From: Rhodocyclaceae bacterium
Lineage (GTDB): Bacteria > Pseudomonadota > Gammaproteobacteria > Burkholderiales > Rhodocyclaceae
DNA: 64,000 nucleotides
Direction: 5' to 3'
Assembly (NCBI GenBank): GCA_016702335.1
Contig: JADJEF010000003.1
Coordinates: 248,001-312,000 of the forward strand
Below the pieces are notes generated by a model. That model was given only the letters and a program-made list of their open reading frames with translations. It was not told the DNA's origin and searched no databases. Position numbers and translations under genes: made by a program. Below are positions 52,874-61,619 of the stretch, in pieces (position 1 is the stretch's first letter; each line of letters begins with the position of its first letter).

Positions 52874-53134
52874 TCAGGCAGCCGTAATGATGCTAACGAC
52901 TCGACGCTTTTCTGCGCCTTTGGTGGAAAAATTCACGACGCCCGCAATTTTCGCAAAGAGTGTATGGTCCTTGCCGCAACCAACATTGTCGCCGGCGTGG
53001 AACTTGGTGCCGCGCTGACGGACAATGATGCTGCCGCCAGAAACGGTTTCACCGCCGTAGCGCTTTACGCCCAAGCGTTTGCTTTCTGAGTCGCGACCGT
53101 TACGCGAACTACCACCGGCTTTTTTATGTGCCAT
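52874..53134 (-). CDS. rpmA: 50S ribosomal protein L27
   Basis: This 86-aa protein starts MAHKKAGGSSRNGRDSESKRLGVKRYGG, the conserved L27 N-terminus that reaches the peptidyl-transferase centre, and follows rplU with a 19-bp gap. Confidence 0.98.
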   Translation of the reverse strand: MAHKKAGGSSRNGRDSESKRLGVKRYGGETVSGGSIIVRQRGTKFHAGDNVGCGKDHTLFAKIAGVVNFSTKGAEKRRVVSIITAA

Positions 53135-53153
53135 GTTTTGCTCCTATGTTCAA

Positions 53154-53465
53154 TCAGGCGGCGATGCCGCTGATTTCCAGTTCAGTGAAGTACTGGCGAT
53201 GACCCTGATGCTTTTGGTAGTGCTTACGACGGCGCATCTTGAAAATCTTCACCTTGGCGTGGCGACCTTGTGCGAGGACTTTCGCCGTGACTGTGGCACC
53301 GCTGACAAGGGGAGCGCCGATCTTCACCGACTCGCCCTCGCCAACCATGAGTACCTGGTCTAGCGTGATTTCCGCGCCCACTTCTGCCGGTATCTGTTCT
53401 ACCTTAATTTTTTCACCAGCGACAACGCGATACTGTTTGCCACCGGTTTTTATGACCGCATACAT
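53154..53465 (-). CDS. rplU: 50S ribosomal protein L21
   Basis: This 103-aa protein has MYAVIKTGGKQYRVVAGEKIKVE and the basic signature KIFKMRRRKHYQKHQGHRQ. It is the first gene of rplU-rpmA-obgE-proB, behind a strong promoter at 53502-53530. Confidence 0.98.
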   Translation of the reverse strand: MYAVIKTGGKQYRVVAGEKIKVEQIPAEVGAEITLDQVLMVGEGESVKIGAPLVSGATVTAKVLAQGRHAKVKIFKMRRRKHYQKHQGHRQYFTELEISGIAA

Positions 53466-53501
53466 GAATGGACTCCGAAGAGGGGTTAAAACGAACCGCC
53501 T

Positions 53502-53530
53502 AGTATATCGAGTTGAAGGTCTCCCGTCAA
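53502..53530 (-). promoter_or_regulatory. Sigma-70 promoter of rplU-rpmA
   Basis: TTGACG (53525-53530) and TATACT (53502-53507) on the minus strand are 17 bp apart, 36 bp upstream of the rplU start. Confidence 0.85.
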
Positions 53531-53642
53531 AGACAATTTTGGCTCACAGGGTGAGCGGCCCTGCGATCCGTCGGTCCCAACACTTTGCAAAACAAAGAAG
53601 GGTAGGATTGGGATGCGTGTCTGAGTGATTCCGGAGGTTGTC

Positions 53643-56600
53643 ATGCTTAAGCAAGTTTCGCTTGATGACAAATATGCACAGGGCAGTGGCCGCGCATTTC
53701 TTAGCGGCACACAGGCTTTGGTTCGTCTGCTACTACTCCAATCTGAGCGAGACAAACTTGCCGGGCTCAATACCGGCGGTTTTGTTTCCGGGTACCGGGG
53801 ATCGCCGCTGGGGGGATTTGACAATGCGCTCTGGGCGGCGCAACGCTATCTCGACTCGCGGGGCATCGTCTTCCAACCCGGCATCAACGAAGATCTGGCA
53901 GCAACGGCCGTGTGGGGCACCCAGCAGGTCAATCTGTTCCCGGGCGCGAAAGTGGACGGAGTGTTCGCCCTGTGGTACGGAAAAGGTCCGGGTGTTGATC
54001 GGTGCGGTGATGTGTTTCGCCATGCCAACGCCGCTGGCACAAGTCCTCAAGGTGGCGTACTGGTCATTGCGGGTGACGATCACGCTGCCAAGTCGTCCAC
54101 GCTGCCGCACCAGACCGACCATTTCTTTAAGTCAATGATGATGCCCGTGCTCGCCCCGGCCGGCGTACAGGAGTACCTCGACTACGGGGTCCACGGCTGG
54201 GCACTTTCGCGCTATTCGGGGTGCTGGGTTGCGTTCAAGGCGTTGGCTGATACCGTGGAGACTTCGGCATCGGTGGATGTGGATCCGCAGCGAGTGCGTG
54301 TGGTGCTGCCCGAGGATTTCGCCATGCCACCGGATGGGCTGAATATTCGGTGGCCAGATCCACCGCTGATACAGGAGCGGCGTCTTCTGCATTACAAACT
54401 GTATGCGGCGCTGGCCTACTGCCGGGTAAATGGACTTAACCGCATCATTATCGATACGCCGAAACCGCGCCTTGGCATTATCACCGCTGGAAAGTCCTAC
54501 TTGGACGTAATGCAGGCGCTGGATGATCTGGGCATCGACCAGGCGAGGGCGGAGAGCATCGGACTGCGCCTTTACAAGGTGGGAATGGTTTGGCCGCTTG
54601 AGGCGGAAGGCGTTCGTCACTTCGCCGAGGGGCTCGATGAGGTTCTTGTCGTCGAGGAAAAGCGACAACTGCTGGAGTACCAACTCAAGGAGGAACTCTA
54701 TAACTGGCGTGAGGATGTGCGGCCGCGCGTTGTCGGCAAGTTTGACGAAAAGGGTGAGTGGTCGCTACTCGAATCGTCGGGAGGGCATGTCGACCATGGT
54801 GACTGGCTTTTGCCCGCCGCAGGGGAACTGACTCCGGCGATCATCGCCCGGGTGATCGCGGCCAGAATTGCCCGCTTTCATACCTCTAACACTATTGCCA
54901 GAAGACTTGAGTTTCTTGCCGCAAAAGAAGTCGCGTTGTCCCGGAAATGTTTCACCATTGACCGAGTACCCACGTTTTGTCCCGGCTGCCCCCACAACAC
55001 CAGTACCCAGGTACCGGAAGGGTCCCGTGCTATCGCAGGGATAGGCTGCCACTACATGGCAACGTGGGCACATGGAAGGAATACCAGCACTTTTACGCAC
55101 ATGGGCGGCGAGGGAGTGACTTGGGTTGGACAGGCACCATTTACAGAAACGAAACATGTCTTTGCCAATTTGGGCGATGGTACCTACTTCCATTCGGGCC
55201 TGCTGGCGATCCGCCAGGCGGTCGCTGCGCGCGTCAGCATTACGTACAAGATTCTCTTCAACGATGCGGTGGCGATGACCGGCGGGCAACCTGTGGATGG
55301 TTGCCTGACCGTACCCATGCTTGCGCGCCAGATTCAGGCCGAGGGGGTGCATAACATTGTTGTGGTAACAGACGGCACCGCGCGTAGCTACCACACGTCT
55401 GACCTGCCGCATGGCGTGGACATACGCCATCGACGGGAGTTCGAGGTCATTCAGCGGCACTATCGCGAGATTTCTGGCACGTCGGTCATTATCTATGACC
55501 AGACCTGTGCTGCCGAGAAGCGGCGGCGACGCAAGCGCGGGCGGTATCCGGACCCGCTTGTGCGGGTGTTTATCAACACCGCGGTCTGTGAGGGGTGTGG
55601 TGATTGCAGCGTGCAATCGAACTGCATGGCGATTGTGCCAGTTGAGACAGAGTTTGGCCGCAAGCGTGCGATTGATCAGCGCGCGTGCAATAAAGACTAC
55701 TCGTGCATCAATGGCTTTTGCCCCAGCTTTGTCACCGTAGTGGGCGGTCGCCTGCGCGACCCGAGGTCTTTGCTGCCGTGCCCTCCGGAACAGGCGTTGC
55801 CTGACCCTGAGCTACCGACGTTGGCCACTCCCTATGGCATTGTCGTCACCGGTGTTGGCGGTACTGGAGTAATCACCATCGGGGCCTTGTTGGGAATGGC
55901 GGCGCATCTCGATGGGTGCGGAGTCACTGTGCTTGATATTGCTGGGCTCGCGCAGAAGGGCGGTTCGGTCTATTCGCATGTTCGCATTGCGGCGAACCCC
56001 GACGCACTGCATGCCGTTCGCGTTGCGGCGGGTGAGGCCGATTTGTTGCTTGGGGGCGATCTGATTGTTTCTGCGTCTGACGAGGCGCTGGCAAAGCTGG
56101 CGGCGGGCCGCACCTGGGCGGTGGTCAATGTGGCGCGCACCCCCACGTCAGAATTCGCGTACAACCCGGACTGGCAGTTTCCTTCCGAACGAATGAAAGC
56201 GGCGTTGTGCGAGGCCGTGGGTGATGGTTCGGTTGACTTTATTGATGCCCATGAGTTGGCCATGACGCTGTGCGGTGACCCGTTGGCCGCCAATCTCCTG
56301 CTTCTGGGTTATGCCTGGCAAAAGGGGCGCGTGCCACTGTCGCGCGAAGCCGTACTGCGTGCTATCGAACTCAACGGCGTGGCGGTGGCGCTCAATAGCC
56401 AGGCATTTTCGTGGGGTCGGCATGTCGCCGCCGGCTATCAAGTGGCGCCAATCGCCGTCTCGCCAGCGCCGACTTGGGAATCACAACTCGCCAGTCGTGT
56501 CGCCTATCTGACTGAGTACCAGGATGCAGCCTACGCTGAGCGCTATCGCAGTCGCGTGATTGCCGCTCGCGCGGTTGACCTGGAAGTGGGGGAGATGGTG

Positions 56601-57095
56601 GCACACAATCTGTTCAAACTCATGGCGATCAAAGATGAGTACGAGGTTGCGCGGCTGTATACGGACGGTCATTTCTTGCAACAGGTGAGGGACAGCTTCG
56701 AGGGGGACTTTCGGTTCCACTTTCATCTGACAATGCCTCTTATGGCGCGACTTGATAGCGCGACCGGGCGTATGGAAAAGCGGGAATTCGGACCCTGGAT
56801 GCTTACGGCGATGCGCTGCTTGGCAAGAATGCGCCGCTGGCGCGGCACGATATGGGACGTGTTTCGACACAACAAGGAACGTCTATGGGAGCGTTCCCTG
56901 TTGGCCGACTACGAGGATGATCTCGCGCATTTGCTGCCGCGGATCACGGCTGACACGCGCGCCGACGTGCTCGCCCTTCTGGGCTTGCCGGAGCGGATTC
57001 GCGGCTTTGGTCATATCAAGAAAGCCAACGCCGAGCGCCTGCTTGGCGAAAGCGAACGGTTGCGTGCGCGGCTGGGGTTGGCGACCAGGCGCTAA
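53643..57095 (+). CDS. Indolepyruvate ferredoxin oxidoreductase, fused alpha/beta/gamma type
   Basis: This 1150-aa thiamine-diphosphate enzyme converts aryl- or branched-chain 2-oxoacids to acyl-CoA with ferredoxin reduction. Domains in order: pyrimidine-binding start (GFVSGYRGSPLGGFD), TPP-binding domain (FCPGCPHNTSTQ, GIGCHYMATW, GDGTYFHSG), a Cys-rich ferredoxin-like stretch (CEGCGDCSVQSNC, CNKDYSCINGFCPSF) and the gamma-like domain (TGVGGTGVITIGALLGMAAH). The start at 53643 has CGGAGG upstream. A copy of the dispersed repeat encodes AVSPAPT at about residues 937-943. The gene is divergent from rplU. Confidence 0.93.
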   Translation: MLKQVSLDDKYAQGSGRAFLSGTQALVRLLLLQSERDKLAGLNTGGFVSGYRGSPLGGFDNALWAAQRYLDSRGIVFQPGINEDLAATAVWGTQQVNLFPGAKVDGVFALWYGKGPGVDRCGDVFRHANAAGTSPQGGVLVIAGDDHAAKSSTLPHQTDHFFKSMMMPVLAPAGVQEYLDYGVHGWALSRYSGCWVAFKALADTVETSASVDVDPQRVRVVLPEDFAMPPDGLNIRWPDPPLIQERRLLHYKLYAALAYCRVNGLNRIIIDTPKPRLGIITAGKSYLDVMQALDDLGIDQARAESIGLRLYKVGMVWPLEAEGVRHFAEGLDEVLVVEEKRQLLEYQLKEELYNWREDVRPRVVGKFDEKGEWSLLESSGGHVDHGDWLLPAAGELTPAIIARVIAARIARFHTSNTIARRLEFLAAKEVALSRKCFTIDRVPTFCPGCPHNTSTQVPEGSRAIAGIGCHYMATWAHGRNTSTFTHMGGEGVTWVGQAPFTETKHVFANLGDGTYFHSGLLAIRQAVAARVSITYKILFNDAVAMTGGQPVDGCLTVPMLARQIQAEGVHNIVVVTDGTARSYHTSDLPHGVDIRHRREFEVIQRHYREISGTSVIIYDQTCAAEKRRRRKRGRYPDPLVRVFINTAVCEGCGDCSVQSNCMAIVPVETEFGRKRAIDQRACNKDYSCINGFCPSFVTVVGGRLRDPRSLLPCPPEQALPDPELPTLATPYGIVVTGVGGTGVITIGALLGMAAHLDGCGVTVLDIAGLAQKGGSVYSHVRIAANPDALHAVRVAAGEADLLLGGDLIVSASDEALAKLAAGRTWAVVNVARTPTSEFAYNPDWQFPSERMKAALCEAVGDGSVDFIDAHELAMTLCGDPLAANLLLLGYAWQKGRVPLSREAVLRAIELNGVAVALNSQAFSWGRHVAAGYQVAPIAVSPAPTWESQLASRVAYLTEYQDAAYAERYRSRVIAARAVDLEVGEMVAHNLFKLMAIKDEYEVARLYTDGHFLQQVRDSFEGDFRFHFHLTMPLMARLDSATGRMEKREFGPWMLTAMRCLARMRRWRGTIWDVFRHNKERLWERSLLADYEDDLAHLLPRITADTRADVLALLGLPERIRGFGHIKKANAERLLGESERLRARLGLATRR
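56453..56475 (+). repeat. Dispersed 23-bp repeat, copy inside the indolepyruvate oxidoreductase gene
   Basis: Exact consensus, spacer CTCG, sense to the gene, encoding AVSPAPT between the gamma-like domain and the C-terminal region. Confidence 0.92.
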
Positions 57096-58816
57096 GTTTT
57101 TTCGCCCTGCTGCTGGTAGAAACTGCGCATCGAAGCGTAGCGTTCAGCCCGTGCCGCACGTACATGCTTGATGGCTTGCTCCATGGGTACGCCGATTTGC
57201 GCGAGGGTCTCTGCGGCAATCAACAAGCTACCTTCGAGAATTTCGGGAATGACTTCGGTGGCGCCGGCTTCCTTCAAGCGGACGACGTCGGCTTCGTCGG
57301 ATACACGCACGATAATGGGAATGTCCTTGCGCATGCGGCGTACGGCCTTGACCACTTGCTCGGCGGAATGCACATCCGGGTAGGCCACGGCAATGCCGCG
57401 GGCACGTGACACGCCAGCGGCTTTGAGCACCTCGCTGCGATCGGCCTTGCCGAAGACGATGTTGCCGCCAGCCGCTTTGGCACGGGCGATGCGTTTCGGG
57501 TCCATTTCCAGCGCCAGAAAGGGAATATTCTCGGCATTCAAGAATTCGCCAATCCGCTCGCCGCTACGTCCATAACCGCAGATGACTACGTGACCTTCGA
57601 GACCGAAGCTTTTGCTGGAAATGTCGTGCAAGTGTTTGGCCTTCATTGACCAGTCACGGTTGCTGATGTCGCCACCCAATTTGGCGGCATAAGCGATCAT
57701 GAAGGGTGCCATGAACATCGATATGAGCATGGCCGACAGGGTCAGCTGAAAAGCGTCGTTACTGATCAAGTGCAGATGCCTGGCCAGTTCGATCAGAACC
57801 AACCCAAACTCCCCGCCTTGTGCCAACTGTGCGCCGGTACGAAAGGCCGTGTCCCGGTCATTGCCCATGGCAAACGAGATAATCAGCACCACGATGGCCT
57901 TGCCGCCGACCAGTAAGCACACGGCGAGGAGCAACGAGGGAAAATTGTCGAGCATGAAGCGGATGTCCACCATCATGCCCACCGTCACGAAAAAGAACCC
58001 AAGCAGAATGTCGCGAAATGGACGCACGTCGGCTTCGACTTGGTGGCGGTAGTTTGTCTCCGAAATCAGCATGCCGCCGACAAAGGCCCCCAAGGCCAAC
58101 GACAGTCCGAACTGCCCGGTAGCGTAGGAGAGTCCGACGACAATCCAGAGCGTCGCCAGCACGAACAGTTCATCGGATTTGTAGGCCGCAACGCTGTCAA
58201 GCACGCGCCCCATCAAGCGCTGGCCAACCCAGATCAGAATAAACAGGACAAAGGCCGCCTGTACGAAAGCCAGCGACAGGGCGGTCGCTAAATTGGTCTC
58301 TGGCGCTGCCAGTGCAGGGAGCACGATCAAGCAGGGAACGACCGCGATATCCTGAAACAGCAGCACGCCCATCGTTTGTCGGCCAGATTGCGAATGCAGT
58401 TCGAAACGCTCGGAAAGCATCCTTGCAACAATGGCCGTCGATGACATGGCCACAGCCAGACCGACCGCCAGGCCGCTACGCCAGCCCTGCTCGTAGCCGA
58501 ACCAGGTACCAATGCTGGTCCCGAAGGCGGTCAGCACCATCTGTAGTGCCCCAAAGCCGAAGACCAAATTACGCATCTGGCGCAGGCGGGCAATGTTGAA
58601 TTCCAGACCGATGGAAAACATCAGAAAAACAATCCCGAATTCCGCCAGGGTCTTGACTTGTTCCGACTCCTCAAGCAATCGCAGCCCGTGCGGCCCAAGT
58701 GCCATGCCTATGCACAGGTAGGCCAACATCGTTGGCACCTTGTAGCGTCGAGCCAGCGCGACACTGCCAACCGCCGCCGTCAGCAGCAGGAGCAAAAGAA
58801 GGAGATCTTGCGTCAT
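57092..58816 (-). CDS. Kef-type monovalent cation:proton antiporter (CPA2 family with RCK domain)
   Basis: This 574-aa inner-membrane protein has about eleven to twelve hydrophobic helices (from LLLLLLLLTAAVGSVALARR onward) with the CPA2 fold, for example AYLCIGMALGPHGL and FQDIAVVPCLIVL. The cytoplasmic RCK/TrkA-N domain (about residues 410-530) has VVICGYGRSGERIGEFL. This is a YbaL/KefB-like K+/H+ antiporter. The glutathione-regulated subtype is possible, but the regulatory residues cannot be judged by eye. It is convergent with the oxidoreductase (4-nt overlap of ends). Confidence 0.92.
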   Translation of the reverse strand: MTQDLLLLLLLLTAAVGSVALARRYKVPTMLAYLCIGMALGPHGLRLLEESEQVKTLAEFGIVFLMFSIGLEFNIARLRQMRNLVFGFGALQMVLTAFGTSIGTWFGYEQGWRSGLAVGLAVAMSSTAIVARMLSERFELHSQSGRQTMGVLLFQDIAVVPCLIVLPALAAPETNLATALSLAFVQAAFVLFILIWVGQRLMGRVLDSVAAYKSDELFVLATLWIVVGLSYATGQFGLSLALGAFVGGMLISETNYRHQVEADVRPFRDILLGFFFVTVGMMVDIRFMLDNFPSLLLAVCLLVGGKAIVVLIISFAMGNDRDTAFRTGAQLAQGGEFGLVLIELARHLHLISNDAFQLTLSAMLISMFMAPFMIAYAAKLGGDISNRDWSMKAKHLHDISSKSFGLEGHVVICGYGRSGERIGEFLNAENIPFLALEMDPKRIARAKAAGGNIVFGKADRSEVLKAAGVSRARGIAVAYPDVHSAEQVVKAVRRMRKDIPIIVRVSDEADVVRLKEAGATEVIPEILEGSLLIAAETLAQIGVPMEQAIKHVRAARAERYASMRSFYQQQGEKT

Positions 58817-58856
58817 AGGGAACTGATCACTGGCCGGAAACGAGAGGGGCCGTGGC

Positions 58857-59501
58857 TCACTCTGTCATCATCACGTCAACCCGCTGAAGCAGCGCTTTGC
58901 AATTTTCTTCGCTGCATCGGGTACGTGGAATTGTCTCGCTGCCGTGGCTGATACGACGGATCTGCCGAGCTCCAACGCCTTGACGCTGGAGTTCGGCCGC
59001 GACCAACCCTACGCGTCGCTGCGCGTGGGCAATGTCGAACTCGGTACTACCGGTATCGTCCGTGTGCCCAACCAGGGTGAAGGTGATGCGACGGTTTGCC
59101 TTTGCTCGTGCCCCAAGTGACTGCAAAATTCGCTTGCCCTCGCTGGTCACCTGATCGGCACCGGGCTCGAAGTAAATCGGATGCGCGTTGGTCGCGATCT
59201 GAGCCTGAGTGGGCGATACCGACGATGTGCCGGGAAGGCTGGGTTGGGTATGCGCCGATGGAGCAGACTTGCTGGTTGCCGTGTCAGCTGGCGCTTTGTT
59301 AAGGCGCACACTCATGCGCAGGGGGGCAGACCCGGCTGGTGACGGCTGTCCCGCTGTGGCCGTGCCCATTTCGGCAGAGGTTTCGGTGGGCGGCGGGGGC
59401 GGCGTGCGGTTGGGCGCAGGGGCAGCGCAGGCACCAAGCAGCACCAGAACAGCGGGTGCCGCCAGTGAGCGGAGCTTCAGGCAAGAGAAATGAGAAAGCA
59501 A
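58857..59501 (-). CDS. OmpA-family peptidoglycan-binding lipoprotein
   Basis: This 214-aa protein has a lipobox (APAVLVLLGACAAPA), a Pro/Thr/Ala-rich disordered region, and a C-terminal OmpA-like domain (IYFEPGADQVTSEGKRIL, TFTLVGHTDDTGSTEFDIAHAQRRVGLVAAEL). The TTG start at 59499-59501 is preferred because GAGG lies just upstream and it gives a short lipoprotein signal. An ATG at 59750 would add 83 unrelated residues crossing the divergent gene. It may anchor the outer membrane to the cell wall; the partner is unknown. Confidence 0.8.
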   Translation of the reverse strand: MLSHFSCLKLRSLAAPAVLVLLGACAAPAPNRTPPPPPTETSAEMGTATAGQPSPAGSAPLRMSVRLNKAPADTATSKSAPSAHTQPSLPGTSSVSPTQAQIATNAHPIYFEPGADQVTSEGKRILQSLGARAKANRRITFTLVGHTDDTGSTEFDIAHAQRRVGLVAAELQRQGVGARQIRRISHGSETIPRTRCSEENCKALLQRVDVMMTE

Positions 59502-59627
59502 AGGGACCTCACAAAATAAGTTGCGACGGGTGCCAGATGGCCCAGTAAGAGGCAATTTTGCCCGTAATTGCAGTTGCGCGCCCCGATATACTGTTCGCCT
59601 ACGGAAACCCGTCCGCTCGCAGCACTC

Positions 59628-60863
59628 ATGCTTTCCCCCACTTCTGATCAGATGACGCCCGCCGAAAAGCGGGCTGGTGTCGCCCTGGCGGCAATTTTTG
59701 GCCTGCGCATGCTCGGGCTGTTTCTCATCCTCCCGGTGTTCGCCATCCACGCGCGCACCATGCCGGGGGGCGACAGCGCCGCGTTGGTGGGTATTGCTCT
59801 GGGCGCCTACGGACTTACTCAGATGCTGCTGCAGATTCCCTTCGGTATGGCTTCTGATCGCTTCGGGCGCAAGCCGGTCATCGTTGTGGGGCTGGTGCTG
59901 TTTGCTGTTGGTTCCGCCATGGCGGCGTGGGCTACTTCGCTGGAATGGATCGTCGCCGGTCGCGTGGTACAGGGCGCTGGGGCGATATCCGGGGCGGTAT
60001 CAGCCTTGGCAGCTGACCTCACACGCGAGCAGCACCGCACCAAAGTGATGGCCATGATCGGCTCGACCATTGGCCTCATGTTTGCCATTTCCCTGGTGGC
60101 GGCACCGTCGATCTATGCACTTGTCGGCCTGTCGGGAATTTTCTGGCTGACGGCCATTCTGGCGATTTCGGCGATTGTTTTGTTGCTAACCGCCGTCCCG
60201 CCAGCGCCGACTTGCGCGCAGGGCCCGCGGGTGCCGCTGCGCGAAGTGCTGATGAATGTCGATCTGCTGCGCTTGAACTTCGGCATCTTTACGCTGCATC
60301 TGGCGCAGATGGCCATGTTCATGGTGTTGCCACAGTTGCTCGTCGATACCGGGGGTTTGCCCGTGGGCGAACACTGGAAGCTGTATCTGCCCGCCGTACT
60401 GGCCTCGTTCGCGCTGATGGTACCGGCCATCGTGGTGGGGGAGCGGCGGGGCATGGTCAAGCAGGTGTTCATAGCCGCCATTGCGCTATTGTTGCTGACC
60501 GAGCTTGTTCTGGCCTCGGGCACCTGGAGCTTTGTGCTGCTTGCCGGCGGTCTGGTGAGCTTTTTCGTTGCCTTCAATATCCTGGAGGCAACCCTTCCGT
60601 CCTTGATATCGCGGGTGGCACCGCCTCGGGCCAAAGGCACTGCGCTCGGGGTGTACAACACAACGCAGGCACTGGGCTTGTTTCTGGGCGGTGCGTTGGG
60701 CGGATGGATGATTACCTGGCGCGGACCGGCCAGTGTCTTTGTCGCGGCAGCCGTGCTGGTGGCCGTGTGGCTGGTGCTCGCTTTGCGCATGCCTGCGATG
60801 GTTACGCGCGTGGCCGAAGCTGTGCCGCGGACGGCAGCTCGGCCCGGCGAAATTCCTGCATAA
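59628..60863 (+). CDS. Major facilitator superfamily transporter
   Basis: This 411-aa protein has 12 hydrophobic helices and the MFS motif A after helix 2 (GMASDRFGRKPVIV). A second half-motif lies after helix 8 (VVGERRGMVKQ). The substrate cannot be inferred. A copy of the dispersed repeat encodes AVPPAPT at about residues 188-194, in the cytoplasmic loop between helices 6 and 7. The start at 59628 is chosen over 59568. It precedes ssb, as in many betaproteobacteria. Confidence 0.88.
   Translation: MLSPTSDQMTPAEKRAGVALAAIFGLRMLGLFLILPVFAIHARTMPGGDSAALVGIALGAYGLTQMLLQIPFGMASDRFGRKPVIVVGLVLFAVGSAMAAWATSLEWIVAGRVVQGAGAISGAVSALAADLTREQHRTKVMAMIGSTIGLMFAISLVAAPSIYALVGLSGIFWLTAILAISAIVLLLTAVPPAPTCAQGPRVPLREVLMNVDLLRLNFGIFTLHLAQMAMFMVLPQLLVDTGGLPVGEHWKLYLPAVLASFALMVPAIVVGERRGMVKQVFIAAIALLLLTELVLASGTWSFVLLAGGLVSFFVAFNILEATLPSLISRVAPPRAKGTALGVYNTTQALGLFLGGALGGWMITWRGPASVFVAAAVLVAVWLVLALRMPAMVTRVAEAVPRTAARPGEIPA
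60192..60214 (+). repeat. Dispersed 23-bp repeat, copy inside the MFS transporter gene
   Basis: Exact consensus, spacer CCCG, sense to the gene, encoding AVPPAPT in the central loop between the two halves of the transporter. Confidence 0.92.
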
Positions 60864-60991
60864 ACAGCACGCTATGGTACGGACTGGGGCAGTGGCATAC
60901 TGCCCTTGCTGCGACGTAAGGTCCCAGCAACGTAGCCGCCCGTTGGCCCAATGGTACGGACGGTTGTTCAAGTCAAAGTGGAGAAATCATC

Positions 60992-61489
60992 ATGGCATCA
61001 GTCAATAAAGTCATTCTCGTCGGCAACCTCGGCAGAGACCCTGAAGTGCGTTATCTGCCGAGTGGCGAGGCCGTAGTCAATTTAGGTCTGGCAACAACCG
61101 ATAGTTGGAAAGACAAAGACGGCAACAAGCAGGAGTCGACCGAGTGGCACCGCGTGTCATTTTTCGGGCGTCAAGCCGAGGTCTGTGGCCAGTACCTGAA
61201 AAAGGGCAGCCAGATCTACGTGGAAGGCTCGATTCGAACCAAGAAATACACGGACAAGGACGGGGTTGAGAAATCATCGACCGAGATTCGCGGCGAGCGC
61301 ATGCAAATGCTAGGCGGTCGTCAGGGGATGGGGGGTGACGGCGGTGGTAGCAGTAGCAGCGGCGCAGGCGGCTATGGCAATCGCGGTGGAGCGAGCGGTG
61401 GTAGTGTCGGCGGCGCACCTCAGCGCCAAAGTGCGCCCGCACCGACGGGCAACTTCAACGACGCATTTGAGGACGACATTCCGTTCTGA
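60992..61489 (+). CDS. ssb: Single-stranded DNA-binding protein
   Basis: This 165-aa SSB has the OB fold (VNKVILVGNLGRDPEVRYLPSG, WHRVSFFGRQAEVCGQYLKKGSQIYVEG), a Gly-rich linker (GGDGGGSSSSGAGGYG) and the terminal acidic tip DDIPF that recruits partner proteins. AGTGGAGA precedes the start. A terminator follows. Confidence 0.97.
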   Translation: MASVNKVILVGNLGRDPEVRYLPSGEAVVNLGLATTDSWKDKDGNKQESTEWHRVSFFGRQAEVCGQYLKKGSQIYVEGSIRTKKYTDKDGVEKSSTEIRGERMQMLGGRQGMGGDGGGSSSSGAGGYGNRGGASGGSVGGAPQRQSAPAPTGNFNDAFEDDIPF

Positions 61490-61507
61490 GGTCGAACGCG
61501 GCAGATC

Positions 61508-61545
61508 AGGCCCGATGATTCCTAGGAGTCATCGGGCCTTTCTTC
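61508..61545 (+). terminator. Intrinsic terminator after ssb
   Basis: An 11-bp stem AGGCCCGATGA/TCATCGGGCCT (61508-61518 and 61529-61539) is followed by TTTCTTC. Confidence 0.85.
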
Positions 61546-61573
61546 GCGCCCATCATGTCAGACGCACGCTCAT

Positions 61574-61596
61574 CGCCGTCTCACCAGCGCCGACTT
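61574..61596 (+). repeat. Dispersed 23-bp repeat, copy (intergenic between ssb and pelG)
   Basis: Exact consensus, spacer CTCA, located between the ssb terminator and the end of pelG. It is the last copy in the window. Confidence 0.9.
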
Positions 61597-61619
61597 GCGG
61601 CGTAAGGTACTAATGCCCA

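Noticed and set aside
2064..61596. CRISPR array as an explanation of the repeats
   Set aside because: The copies are thousands of bases apart, on both strands and inside genes; there are no regular spacers and no cas genes.
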